Shown here: piece by piece, positions 1 to 10,530 of the stretch
Numbering within the stretch: the stretch's first letter is position 1
How the letters are laid out: the number at the start of each line of letters is the position of its first letter
Assembly: GCF_000787575.1 (NCBI RefSeq)
Contig: NW_012236512.1
Coordinates: forward strand, 547,977-611,976
Origin: Acytostelium subglobosum LB1
Taxonomy: Eukaryota; Evosea; Eumycetozoa; Acytosteliales; Acytosteliaceae
Reading direction: 5' to 3'
DNA: 64,000 nt
Translations under genes and position numbers: made by a program
Notes under the pieces: generated by a model
What the model saw: the letters and a program-made list of their open reading frames with translations, nothing else
Told to the model about the DNA's origin: nothing
The model's database searches: none

Positions 1-1
1 A

Positions 2-190
2 CCTGGCCATAGACTCAACAATAATGCTTTCAAAGCAGGATTTGCAGTGTCCAAGCAGTTCAAACAAGTCAAAGAGATGAAATTCCGTTTTAGTACAACT
101 TCCTTGTTCAATCACTTGTTGTTCATTGAGTTCATGGTGACTCTGAACCCTGACCAGTACCCTGCCATCGTTGAGACACAAAAAAACTAA
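2..190 (+). CDS. 3' end of a third copy of the tandem unknown family (partial)
   Basis: The frame is open from the window edge to a TAA at 188-190. Its 62 residues match the C-terminal end of the two complete copies downstream: the motif FKAGFAVSKQFKQVKEM, then FIEFMVTLNPDQYP, and a Gln/Asn ending. This shows that the tandem array extends left of the window. Only the last exon's end is visible, so nothing can be said about the rest. Function unknown; see the two full copies. Confidence 0.85.
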   Translation, partial: PGHRLNNNAFKAGFAVSKQFKQVKEMKFRFSTTSLFNHLLFIEFMVTLNPDQYPAIVETQKN

Positions 191-556
191 TGTCATGTCT
201 TGTCATAGACTGGTAACATCCCATTTTCATACTTTAGCATGAGCATTCAATATAATAATAAATTAAACCTAAACATTCATTGATACATTCAATCAATCAA
301 TCATGTTGATACCTCCATCATCAACTACTCACACCACAAGTATTAACTTTGCATTGTTGTAGAATGACCTTCAGTGGGCTTAGTCCAGTGTGCCAATGTG
401 ATCTAGATCACACACCAAATAAAATGATCATGTGATGAATGTAATTCATATAGTATTATTAGTATGATCCAATCATTTCATTCAATTATTCCATCAATCA
501 AACATTAATTATTTTTATTATAAGTATATATATTATTTTATTATAATTATTTTTAA
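191..556. other. Intergenic spacer between tandem copies
   Basis: AT-rich spacer with ATCA-type repeats. I see no coding signal. It carries a 46-bp block (347-392) shared with the spacer in front of the next copy, so the duplication unit included upstream DNA. Confidence 0.6.
347..392 (+). promoter_or_regulatory. Conserved upstream block, copy 1
   Basis: A 46-bp block starting CTTTGCATTGTTGTAGA and ending GTCCAGTGTG. It recurs with few differences at 2545-2590, again upstream of a family member, 165 bp before the start codon here and 126 bp there. The surrounding AT-rich spacer is much less alike, so the block may be a regulatory site or an untranslated leader. It could also simply be slower-decaying duplicated DNA. 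Confidence 0.4.
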
Positions 557-2248
557 ATGGCTGATGCATATACCAGAATAACAGATATTTCTGGACAACC
601 TGACCATCTTGAGGTCCAGGGTATGGCAATAAATATTTATAAATCCATCAGAGAGAACCCTCTGCAAATAATCCCATTCTGTATGATGTGTAATGCATTG
701 GAGATCAAGGATCCATTCCAAGTCTATGAGGACATCAAACGTGAAGGACTCAAAGTTGACAAAGATGATGTCAACATCATCTTCACCTCGGTCATGTAAG
801 TACTTCCTCACTCATTATCCATTCAATTTACAAACATATTGTTAATCGTTCTTTCAATCAAATGATCATAAAGTGGATGTGTTCCAGGTGTTGGACCATT
901 GCTCCAAGGTGTGTTTGCATTGTTTTGGAAACGTGCATCACCATCAGACTCGGTGTCCAAGGCTGAGTTGGACAAGAAGATGGAGGAGTTGAAGAAGGAG
1001 ATGATCGGAATCATTGATTCAAAGATCAAGGACAGTGAGATCAGAATGTGGACTGATATCTGTCAGACTGTTCTTTGGAACCTCAGAAGTTCATGTACTT
1101 CTATGAAGATTGATTTGTCCGCTCTGATCTATAAGTTGGACAACAACGAGACGATCACCACCGACTTCTTAACCGATATCCGCACCAAGATCACTCTGGC
1201 TCTTGATCACAGCACCCAACTCCTGAACTTTTGTTCCAATCCCAAGTACATGAGATATGTTGTTCGATTCTATATTGAATCATTGTTCACCAACATCTCC
1301 ATTTATGGTCTTATCAATGTATGTTATACCAATGGAATGATTCCTATCTTTGTTTTATCGTCCACAAATTCTAACTAACACACTCAATCAATCAATCAAT
1401 CATACAAGGCATTCTGGTACCAGTTGAACTATGATGAGATATACATCGCTGGAAGGAAGCCTAATCGCAAGTCACCAAAGGGTGTCAAGTCCAACAATGA
1501 GAAGTTGCATGATTTGATAATGGAAGGTCTTGCATTGATTGGATACCATGCCAATCCTGATGATCGATATGACTCTTTCGAGAAGAATGCTCATCTCTTA
1601 CTCAAGAGTGATGTGTTCATGTACCCTGTGCCACTGATAATGTATGAGCCGGGTGAGCAGGAGAATAAGGAGTATGAGAGTGAGTTACCCGAGGGAGATG
1701 ACAAAGTCCCTAACAGGGTGATCAACCTTCCAACCAAGCCCATGGCCTACATCATGCGAATGGACGCTTATTATGTTTTCACATATCAAATGGATCCAAG
1801 AATATCACAATCATTGGGCAATCGAGATGGATGGATTGAGCCAATCACAGGTTGTCTTGGAAAGAACTTCGAGTGGACAAGTTTGAGAAGTTATGATATC
1901 AAGTTGGACGAGCCAAGGAACATCACCATCAGACTCTACGGTCACTACCTCAACTATGTCAAGAGTATAGATTTGGAGGGTACTGATGGTTCGGGCAAGC
2001 CATTCAGGGAGACCCTTGACGTCACCAAGTACCAGTATGGAGCATTGCGACCACCTGCACAGAGATACAACCACAGGGACAATAGTGTGTACAAAGCTGG
2101 ATATGCAGTATCCAAGCAATTCAAACAGGTCAAAGAGATGACATTCAAGTTTAGTATTGATGCCATAATGTGCCATTTGTTGTTCATAGAGTTCATGGTA
2201 ACCCTGAACCAAGACCAGTACCCTTCCCTTGTTGAACAACAAAACTAG
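557..2248 (+). CDS. Tandem family protein of unknown function, copy 1 (possible pore-former-like N-terminus)
   Basis: Three exons, 557-795, 874-1318 and 1409-2248, joined by GTAAGT..AG and GTATGT..AG introns that preserve the frame (phases 2 and 0) and give 507 residues. The start is the first ATG and aligns with copy 2. Residues 1-80 form a short alpha-helical N-terminal part. A Gly/Pro hydrophobic stretch follows (GCVPGVGPLLQGVFALFWKR, about 80-100). Then come a Lys/Glu-rich helical region, a second hydrophobic segment near the end of exon 2, and a beta-rich C-terminal half containing ITIRLYGHYL and TDGSGK. No enzyme motif is visible and I do not recognise the family. The layout weakly recalls helical pore-forming domains, which is inference only. 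There is no signal peptide. The stop codon is TAG, aligned with the TAA of the upstream copy, so it looks genuine. Confidence 0.8.
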
Positions 2249-2715
2249 TGTCCTTAATGCCATGGGCTGGTAGGCTCTTTTATTTTCTTCATTCAAACCT
2301 ATAATCAATCAATTAATCAAAATATGTGTTCCAAAGTAATAATTAAATAAATAAAAATATATGTAAATCTGATCAGGTGATCTTTTTGGAGACTTCAATC
2401 TTGATCTATCAGCCCATCATTTATTATACACCTTGTAGTTCATCGAGAGTATCCAGCATCCAGCTATTGTAAAATGTCCTACTCTTTTATTATTTTTGTT
2501 GTTGAGATGATACCTCAATCAATTTCAACACACTTAAAATACATCTTTGCATTGTTGTAGATTGGTCATCCATGGGCAGAGTCCAGTGTGGTGTGTTTGT
2601 TCATGATCATAACCCCCCAAACTTGTCCATGTGATTGAATTCTACTTATTATTTATTTGGGCCTTATTCAATATTTCAATCACCTATTCTTTCAAACAAT
2701 TAAGTTATTTATATT
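2249..2715. other. Intergenic spacer between copies 1 and 2
   Basis: AT-rich, with ATCA-type repeats and no open frame with coding character. It holds the second copy of the 46-bp conserved upstream block (2545-2590). Confidence 0.6.
2545..2590 (+). promoter_or_regulatory. Conserved upstream block, copy 2
   Basis: Counterpart of 347-392, with both ends identical (CTTTGCATTGTTGTAGA and GTCCAGTGTG) and a diverged middle. It lies 126 bp before the start codon of copy 2. Confidence 0.4.
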
Positions 2716-4423
2716 ATGACTGAAGCGTATACAAGAATAACAGAGATTTCTACCCCTTCTGACCATCTTGAGGTCAAAGGGATGGCAATGAATGTTTATA
2801 ATGCCATCAAAAAGGACCCAAAGCAAATGATTCCATTCTGTATGATTTGCAATGCATTGGAGATCAAGGATCCATTCCAAGTGTATCAAGACATCAAACG
2901 TGAAGGTCTCAAAATAGACAAAGAGGATGTCAACATCATCTTCTCATCAGTCCTGTAAGTTCATCCTCCCTCCTCAACTCTTCCCATATTCAAATGTATT
3001 AATATTTATTAAACTTTCATTCATTCAATTACTTAATCAATCATTCAAACAAACAGAGGATGTATTCCAATTGTTGGACCTCTGCTCCAAGGTGTGTTTG
3101 CATTGTTTTGGAAACGTGCATCACCATCAGATACTGTGTCCAAGGATGAGTTGAACAAGAAGATGGAGGAGTTGAAGAGGAATATTATCGGTGTCATTGA
3201 TTCAAAGATCCAGGATAGTGAGATCAGAACTTGGACTGAAAACTGTCATACTGTTCTCTTGAATCTGAGAAATTCATGTACATCATTGAAGGAAGACCTG
3301 TCCGCTCTGATCTACAAGTTGGACAACAAGGAGACCATCACCGGCGACTTCTTAACTGATATCCGCACCCAGATCAAGCTGACCCTGGATCACAGCAAGG
3401 AACTCCTCACCTTTTGTTCCAATCCCAAGTATATGAGATATGTATTAAGTTACTACATTGAAGCATTGTTCATTACTATCTCAATATATGGTCTCATCAA
3501 TGTATGTTATATTGTCCAACTGGAATGATTCCAATCACATTCTAACACTTTCAATCGATCAATCAATTATTCAATCATTATATTACTCATTCGATCAATC
3601 AATCAAGGCATTCTGGTACCAGTTGAACTATGATGAGATATATATCTCTGGAAGGAAGCCCAATCGCAAGTCACCAAAGGGTGTCAAGTCCAACAATGAG
3701 AAGTTGCATGACGTCCTGATGCACGGCCTGTCTTTGATAGGACATCACGCCCATCCCAATGATGGATATGGGTCGTTCGTGGAGAATGCTCATATGCTTC
3801 TCAAGAGTGATGTATTCATGTATCCTCTGCCACTGATAATGTATGAACCAGGTGAGGAAGAGAGTCAGGAGGAGATGATGCCAATGCCAGACAAAGTTCC
3901 AGACAAGGTGATCAAGTTGCCCTCAAAGTCCACTGCTTACATCATGCGAATGGATGCACGGAATACCTTCAATTATCGAACGTTTAAAATCAAGGGTATT
4001 CACTATGAAGATGACAGGTATCCTTCGTATGAGCCACTCACTGGATGTCTTGGCAAGTCGTTCTTGATTACTGGTACGCGAGCTTATGTGATCAAGTTGG
4101 ACCAGCCAAGGAACATCACCATTAGGCTCTACGGTCGCTACTTCAAGGGTGACAAGCATTTGAACTTTGAGGGTACCGATGGTTCAGGCAAGGCTTTCAA
4201 ACAGACCCTTGATGTCACAAAGTACAAGTTTGGATCATTGCAACCTTACGTCGAAAGACAACCCGATTTACCTGATCTGTTCAAGGCTGGATATGCAGTA
4301 TCCAAGCAATTCAAACAGGTCAAGGAGATGACCTTCCGTTTTAGTTCAAGTACGGTCATGCACTATTTGTACTTCATGGAGTTCATGGTTACCCTCAATC
4401 CAGACCAGTACCCTGAAGCCTGA
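2716..4423 (+). CDS. Tandem family protein of unknown function, copy 2
   Basis: Exons 2716-2954, 3057-3501 and 3608-4423 join in frame to give 499 residues. Exons 1 and 2 are exactly as long as in copy 1 (239 and 445 nt) and both introns fall at the same codons, so this is a direct tandem duplicate. It keeps the hydrophobic stretch GCIPIVGPLLQGVFALFWKR, the charged helical region, the exon-3 opening AFWYQLNYDEIYI and the C-terminal FMVTLNPDQYP. The last third has diverged most, around residues 340-450. No catalytic signature, signal peptide or C-terminal anchor is seen. The intron phases are the best guide to the gene model, because exon 2 read alone would run into stops at both ends. Function unknown. 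Confidence 0.8.
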
Positions 4424-4683
4424 GAAACCCCAATTCTAATGTCCTTGTCCTGGGCTGGCTGGGCTAGTCTGGTACTCATTCATTTTCTTTCTTTCATACA
4501 TTCAATCATTCACTCATCAATCAACATAAATGTTCAAAGTTAATAAATAACTGATCAGGTGATCAATCAGTCAATGATAAGATTGATCACTCACACCAAC
4601 TCTTTGATCAAAACCACTAAATCTCAATCGATCAATCAAACAGATAATAATAGTTTATATGATCATCATTAAACATAATTATA

Positions 4684-5982
4684 ATGGAGGTTGTTGAACA
4701 ACCTAGATACTTCCCAGTGATTATACTACGTCATATTGTTGAGTATATCGAGGAGAATGTAGATAGGTACTCACTTGCATTCGTCTGTAGACATTGGTAT
4801 CGAAACAGACGATCATTCATTCGTTGGATATATATGCCAGTCAGACAAGAGCAAGAATACCAAACAGTAGACTATAGTATTCTCAACGATAAGGTCAACT
4901 TCCACAAGCTAGTCAACTCAACAAACAAGTTCAGACTTGTTGTGCCAGACACTGTGATACCAGAGGGCACTACATCAATCATCTATTTCATCAATGTTGC
5001 GCCCACAGTAGGGATGTTCCCAGACAGTGTTCAAACACTTGAGTTCAACTACAGGTTCCGACAACCCTTTGACTTTGGCACACTCCCCTCCAATCTCACC
5101 TCTCTCATGCTTACAGCAATATACGATCAAGTGATGCCGGTTGGCGAGCTCCCGGCAAGTCTTACCAAACTCGAGTTTGGGAGGGATTACAATCACTCCA
5201 TCCCAATTGGGTGGCTGCCATCGGGATTGAAGACATTGATATTCGACACCAACTTCAATCAGCCCATCATTGTTGGCTCATTGCCAAATGGACTGATCAC
5301 GCTCAGACTAAGCACCTGCTTTGATCAACCCCTTGATATAGACGCACTCCCGCCCAGTCTGACCTACCTCAAGTTTGGCAACTCGGAGAATAGTGACTAT
5401 TATTCACCGGGCGTCTACAATCGGCCATTCCTGGTTAGTTCCCTGCCGCTCTCACTCAGGACTTTGTCGTTAAGTCCTCAATACAATCAACCCCTTCATG
5501 GTGTCCTCCCGGCGGGACTCACTTCACTCACAATATGGGACAAGTTCAGTCATGCGTTGGACAATGGATCAATCCCACCCTCTGTAACACGTCTACAAAT
5601 ACATCATGATCGTCTTCCATCCAAACTTCCAAGCACAATCACTGATCTCACGATATCCAGAGTTGATGATAATCCCAATCCACTCCCCAGCTCAATCAAA
5701 CATCTCCACCTTGTTGGAGGATGTCATCCTGCCAAGGGATCAAAGTTCTATCGTAACTTCCTCTACAAGATAATGACATCGGGTCAATACCCAATGAGCC
5801 GTTTGGATTCATTCTCCATCTCATTCACAGAACATGCATCGATTCCTCTTAGAAATATCCAACTTCGAGCGCTTGGTGATGGAAAACACTTTATCATAAT
5901 AACAAGCAAACTAACAGGTGGAATCATTCCAATCAATCCAATCTTCATTGACTCAATGTCCCCTAATGATCCCATAAATTAA
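4684..5982 (+). CDS. F-box/FNIP repeat-containing protein
   Basis: Single exon, 432 residues. Residues about 8-45 (FPVIILRHIVEYIEENVDRY, then SLAFVCRHWYR) look like an F-box, which in other proteins binds Skp1 in SCF ubiquitin ligases. From about residue 105 to 300 there are roughly eight FNIP repeats of about 22 residues with the pattern LP..L..L.FG..YN.P, for example YNHSIPIGWLPSGLKTL and FNQPIIVGSLPNGLITL. FNIP repeats are a leucine-rich-like fold greatly expanded in dictyostelids. The family role is probably substrate recognition, but the target is unknown. The C-terminal 90 residues are less repetitive. The start ATG directly precedes the F-box and follows AT-rich leader sequence. A relative lies at 23.8-25.8 kb. 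Confidence 0.85.
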   Translation: MEVVEQPRYFPVIILRHIVEYIEENVDRYSLAFVCRHWYRNRRSFIRWIYMPVRQEQEYQTVDYSILNDKVNFHKLVNSTNKFRLVVPDTVIPEGTTSIIYFINVAPTVGMFPDSVQTLEFNYRFRQPFDFGTLPSNLTSLMLTAIYDQVMPVGELPASLTKLEFGRDYNHSIPIGWLPSGLKTLIFDTNFNQPIIVGSLPNGLITLRLSTCFDQPLDIDALPPSLTYLKFGNSENSDYYSPGVYNRPFLVSSLPLSLRTLSLSPQYNQPLHGVLPAGLTSLTIWDKFSHALDNGSIPPSVTRLQIHHDRLPSKLPSTITDLTISRVDDNPNPLPSSIKHLHLVGGCHPAKGSKFYRNFLYKIMTSGQYPMSRLDSFSISFTEHASIPLRNIQLRALGDGKHFIIITSKLTGGIIPINPIFIDSMSPNDPIN

Positions 5983-6103
5983 AGAAGTGTGCATTGAAGA
6001 GCATGGTGTGTGGGTGGGTTGACTTCGGGTTGACCCGATTCATTCATTTCAAAAGACGACAACTATATTACTTACTTACTCATAATAATACGATATATAT
6101 ACA

Positions 6104-6530
6104 ATGACAACAACAAGTGCATTGACATCATCATCATTTGTTGTAAAGTGTACATTGTTTGGAGGATGTTAAGCTGATGGAGTTGAGCTATACTATAACA
6201 TGAACAGTAGTAGTAACAGTAACGGCTACAGTAAGGGTCCACAATATTATAAGAAAAGAAACTCTGAAGACGGAGAATGGAACACCAACAACAACAATGC
6301 TCCACAACCGCCATAGAATTTTGGGTNGAGGGTTGAGAGGGTAGGGGTAAGGGTAGGGTAAGGGTAGGGTAAGGGTAGGGTAGGGTAAGGGTANTAGTGA
6401 GGGCAGGGCAAGGGTAGTGAAACACTTGCCAAACACAAAGTGTTTCAACTGTGAGGAATATGGACACAAAGTCAAAGACTGTCAAAGGAAACCTTCCAAC
6501 ACTGATGATGGAGTAATGAAGCCCAACTGA
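6104..6530 (+). pseudogene. Disrupted zinc-knuckle (CCHC) protein gene
   Basis: From ATG 6104 one frame reads through a Thr/Ser-rich start, a TAA (6170-6172), an Asn/Ser-rich stretch (NSSSNSNGYSKGPQYYKK) and a TAG (6314-6316). A G-rich telomere-like tract with two N bases follows. Downstream, in another frame, is a perfect CX2CX4HX4C zinc knuckle (CFNCEEYGHKVKDC, from 6441), ending at TGA 6528-6530. Zinc knuckles bind single-stranded RNA or DNA and occur in retroelement Gag and in RNA-processing proteins. The G-rich tract could be an intron, but the stops before it cannot be explained by a normal intron: the best candidate would be 31 bp. It may be a pseudogene or a badly assembled gene. Confidence is good for the knuckle and low for the overall model. 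Confidence 0.45.
6328..6417 (+). repeat. Telomere-like G-rich repeat tract
   Basis: Irregular tandem units of GGGTA and GGGTAA (GGGTAAGGGTAGGG type), interrupted by an unresolved base at 6394; another N (6327) lies just before the tract. It sits between the two halves of the zinc-knuckle gene. The same unit in the opposite orientation (CCCTTA) occurs inside introns at about 12.85 kb and 20.16 kb. Confidence 0.7.
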
Positions 6531-6851
6531 TCTCCAATCAGAGAGGATTGATACGCCATACCAGTGATCAATCATTCATTTATTCATTCATTCATTCATT
6601 CAATCATTTCTTACTTTCCATGTAAGCATGTTGGAGATGTAGATTCAATCATGGTCGTCTTGCTTTACATGTGCAGGATAACACTCCAGAGATCCAGATA
6701 TCTGATTGCGATTCCATCAAATATGTACACAACATCTGGTAATCAATGATGGTGCATTGATACAAGCAATCAATCAAACAATGTACACATCACTGAGTGC
6801 AATAAACCACATCTTTATGGAGGTCGAGTATTAACATGCCGTAACAACAAG
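6531..6851. other. Intergenic, 3' flank of zinc-knuckle remnant and insulysin
   Basis: Contains (ATTC)n/(TCAA)n microsatellite runs near 6570-6605 and no convincing coding frame. Both neighbours end here (convergent), so it is probably shared 3' untranslated DNA. Confidence 0.5.
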
Positions 6852-9767
6852 TTAGAGCAGGGCGCGGGTAGGATACAAGCTCATTGATTGCTTGAAGACG
6901 TTTGAATTGTCCACTACACGTATCCTGGGGTTGGCCTTGGTGTCCAGCTCCTTCATCTCATGTCCATTGCCAAACATCTCGACGACAAACAGTCTTCTGT
7001 CCGATGCCGACGCCAGATACTTGGAGTGGAACTCAATCAAATCATCCTTTGTAATCTTGGACAACTCGGCAACTTGCTTTGATCCTTTGAGTTGGGAAGT
7101 GTGATGGTTAGTATATGCCGAGAGTCAAGTGATTGATTGTGTCTACAACTACTTACTGAACTTGTAGTCGCCGCCATAGTTACTGCTGAGGTCCTCAAAC
7201 ATCATGGTTAGCTCGTCGTTGTTGGACTTCTTCTGCTCGAGCAACTCTTGGATGGACTTGACGTAGGCGTCAAAGTCCTCTTGCGAGAGCTCCCTGAGTT
7301 GCTGTGTGAATTGGTTGACAACAAACTCGTTGATGCGCTCGTAGACGTAGTCGGCGTCGCGAGAATTGCTCTGTACCATTAGACGCAGCTGCACGGTCTG
7401 CATGGTGCAGTCCGACACCGTCTGTACAATGTAGCCCAGCTGCTGAATGGTACGCAGCTCGTTGAAAGATGCCTTGCCCATAATGGTCTTGAGTAGCAGT
7501 GCCAGTGAGGCCTTGCGCACCTCGAGCTCGCCGAATTGGTAGCAGGCAATGACGACCGAGTTCATTTGGTTGGGGTCTTGGTAGCGCATACGCAGATGGT
7601 ACTCGACGCCCGGTGTGTAGGCCACACGGCGGGGATGCTGCACGTCGCACTCGCGAGATCCAACGCTGCTGCTCATCTCCTTGCTGATCGACTCGCCAAA
7701 CTGGATGGCCTCTTCTTTGCTGATGTTTCCGACGATAAGCCAGTGGACGTTGAGTGACTGGATGTAGCTCCTGACAAACTGAACAAACTCCTCGCGTGTG
7801 ACTGTCTGCAGAGCGATCAACTCCTCCTCGATGGCAAACTTGTTGCTGGTTGAGAATGGACGCATTCTGTCGAGGCCAAACTCAATGGGCTTGGCAAACG
7901 CAGCGTTGGCCAGCTTCTGGAGGGCGTACTCCATCGTGAGATCGAACAGCTCCTGTGAGATGTCAAAGTTGTTCAGGTGCTTGAACACCTGTAGCACAAA
8001 CGTGGCCAGCTTGTCATTGTATCCAGATGTAGCGATTGTAATGCCCGAGATGGCGATGATCATCTTGAGTGAAAGGCCACATAGGTGGGCGTTGTACAAT
8101 ACCTCATCATTCAAGATGCTCTTGATTGACATCTTGAACAAGTACACTTGGGCAAAGTCACGTGCGGTCACTGTGCGCGAGGACTGCAGACGGCCGACAA
8201 TGGATGCCTTGGGTGTGTTGAACAGGTGGTCTGGAGCCCACTCGACCGAGACGTTGTTCTTGTTGTACACGGCCTCAGGTGGAACGACCTCGCGTGTCTG
8301 CTTGGCCTTGATAGTAAAGTCGGTTGGAATGAACAAGTTCTCGCGTGGGAAGTGCAGCTTGTCTGTCTTGGGCACGGTCTTCCAGGAGGCCAGCTCCTCA
8401 GTCGGCACAGCCCTCTTGGAGTACTTGAAGCTGTAGTACTGGTGAACAGAGTCTGTGTGCTCCTCCAACGACTTGGAGAACAGTTGCACGACCATGTTGT
8501 CAAAGGACAGGCAGCTGACGGCCTCCTTGAACAGGGTGGGATTGAATGGCTGGCACATATGCGACATCTTGAGAACATGGCTATGATTGGTGATCAGGCC
8601 CATGTTGTGGGTGATGGCAAGCACGTATTGGATTGGATGTACCTTGGAAAGATTGTTCCAGCCAAACTCTTGGATGAACTCCTTCTCCTTGTAGAGGTGA
8701 ATGGGAAGCTCGCTGTGGATCATCATTTGAATGTAGTTGTAGAGATGTCCCATCACCTCGGTCTGGTGAGCCAGGCCCAGCTCGGTGAGCTCGATCCTTA
8801 CGTAGAAGCTGTCAGTGTCGACGTCGTGGACATCTGGTCCCGACATCAGAGCGTGTGCGTAGCCGAGAGCCTTGAGATGGGCAAACAGCGAGCCAGTTGA
8901 TTCGTGGCCCAGAATGTGTGAAGCCATGCTCCAGGGATCTTGCTGGTAGACGCGCGACGAAGAGAGATGGCCGGGAACAGGCCATGACACCTTGAGGATA
9001 TTGACATCGTTGACGGGCACACCAAGAAGCTTGACGGTTTGGCTGAGTGATAGAGCTGGTGTGCGTGGCGCCTGGATATTCTTGTTGACTATGTCGGCAA
9101 AGTACTTGCGGGCCAATGCCTCCAGCTCATCGAGTGATTCGGCGCCCAACAGACAGAGCGACATGATGTTGGCCGAGTAGTACTGATTGTAGAATGCGAT
9201 CATGCGGTCGCGCAGACCTGGACGGTTGTTGAGTGTCTCGAGCGAGCCGCAGCCAAAGCGCGAGAGGGGATGATCGCTGAAGCACATTGTCGTGGCGTAG
9301 TGCTGGTGATGTGGGTCGGACTGCAGGTTGGCGTGGTACTCTGAGTCGACAGCGTTGATCTCGCGCATGGTGGCCGACTCGGAGAATAGCGGCGATACAA
9401 AGAACGACGAGAAGCGGTCGAGGGCAGCGTCAAAGCTGCGCTGGTTGACGTTGAAGAAGTAGTTGGTGTGCCACATGTCGGTGTAGGCGTTGTACGAGCC
9501 ACCATTCATCGAGATGAACTGGACGAATTCCTTCTCGATGGGGAACCGCTCGGTGCCCAGGAACAGCATGTGTTCGAGGAAGTGTGCCAGACCGAGGTAA
9601 TCATCCGGGTTGCTCAGCGATCCCACCGACACTGACAAAGCAGCAGCGGCCTGTTCAGCAGTTGGATCATGTACCAATATCGCGCGCATTCCATTCTCCA
9701 ACTGAATATATCTATAATCATTCTTATCATTTGGTGACTTTTCAATGTTTACTTGTTCAGCAGTCAT
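6852..9767 (-). CDS. Insulin-degrading-enzyme-like M16 metallopeptidase (insulysin)
   Basis: Two exons, 7157-9767 and 6852-7084 (intron GTAAGT..AG, phase 1), give 947 residues, close to the usual insulysin length. The inverted zinc motif HFLEH is at residues 62-66 and the third ligand Glu is near 143 in INAVDSE, the spacing known for the family. This N-terminal domain is followed by three more M16-type domains; a conserved stretch GHESTGSLFAHLKALGY lies near residue 290. The C-terminal exon (SKITKDDLIEFHSKYLAS) matches the end of insulysins. Members cleave small peptides enclosed in a catalytic chamber, mainly in the cytosol. No signal peptide and no peroxisomal C-terminal tripeptide (ends RALL). 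The start is the first Met, 28 residues before the core fold. Its neighbour upstream is unrelated. Confidence 0.93.
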
Positions 9768-10041
9768 GTTTAATTATGTTTATGTGTATGTATATATTAA
9801 GTATATGTATCTTTGTGTATTATAATTAGAAGTAAGTATAAGTATGAATGATGATTATTGTAAATTGGAATTGAAGTGATCCTCACACATCATCATGAAT
9901 CTTCAAACTTCACACTTCACACACAGGAACAAGTTGAACAGATAATAAGTCAATGAAAGTACATGGAGGATAAAGTACAATACAATACAGTACAATCAAT
10001 AATACCTTTATTGATTGCTTTGTTTAATGTCGTTGTTGTCG

Positions 10042-10530
10042 TCATTGTCCAGCACCGTCATCACTTGTTACAGTTGTCCCCAGTAACCTTTGTTTCTCTC
10101 CTGCAGCTATTACAGACTCTTCTTCATCTCCATCTCCATCTCCATCTTGTATATTTGTACTTGTAGTAGTATCCTTATTATCCTTATTATCCTTATTATT
10201 ATTATTAATACTATTATTCTGTTTCTGTTGTTGTTGTTTTCCTGCAAACAATGCCTCTTGTCTTCTAATTGATTGATTGAAACTCTTGGTACCAAAGTAT
10301 ATACCTAGTGCAATGACTAATACAACCATAATACTTAATGTTGTTAAGAGTATGATTGCTAGCCATGTAAAGTCTCTTTTACATTGTTGACATGCCATTA
10401 CATGATCCGATGTATTGCCTAATAATCCTATACATTTATAAACTACAAGTGGCGTGTCATCATACGGCACATCATCACACACCAACGATCCTTGGATAAT
10501 GCTACCATCACAGCAATTATCCTTTCCCAT
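10042..10530 (-). CDS. Small single-pass membrane protein, unknown function
   Basis: Single exon, 162 residues. The N-terminal 54 residues hold seven cysteines (CC at 6-7, then 18, 33, 47 and 50 in a CQQC pair). One strong hydrophobic segment spans about 56-79, followed by a positively charged, then Gln/Asn/Asp-rich tail with poly-Asn. There is no cleavable signal peptide. The start MGKDNCC would fit N-myristoylation with nearby palmitoylation sites, but this is inference. The Asn/Lys tail is a dictyostelid composition feature rather than a domain. I do not recognise a family. The frame is better than alternatives because composition and membrane segment are coherent. Confidence 0.6.
   Translation of the reverse strand: MGKDNCCDGSIIQGSLVCDDVPYDDTPLVVYKCIGLLGNTSDHVMACQQCKRDFTWLAIILLTTLSIMVVLVIALGIYFGTKSFNQSIRRQEALFAGKQQQQKQNNSINNNNKDNKDNKDTTTSTNIQDGDGDGDEEESVIAAGEKQRLLGTTVTSDDGAGQ

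Noticed and set aside
2246-2248. Gene copy 1's terminal TAG as a readthrough codon
   Set aside because: It aligns with the TAA end of the upstream copy and is followed after two codons by TAA, so it is best taken as a true stop.
6143-6173. 31-bp GTAAAG..AAG intron to remove the TAA in the zinc-knuckle gene
   Set aside because: Poor acceptor, it would not remove the second stop, and removing it would shift the frame.
7270-9505. Several open frames on both strands inside the insulysin gene
   Set aside because: Shadows of a GC-richer conserved gene; no independent coding features.
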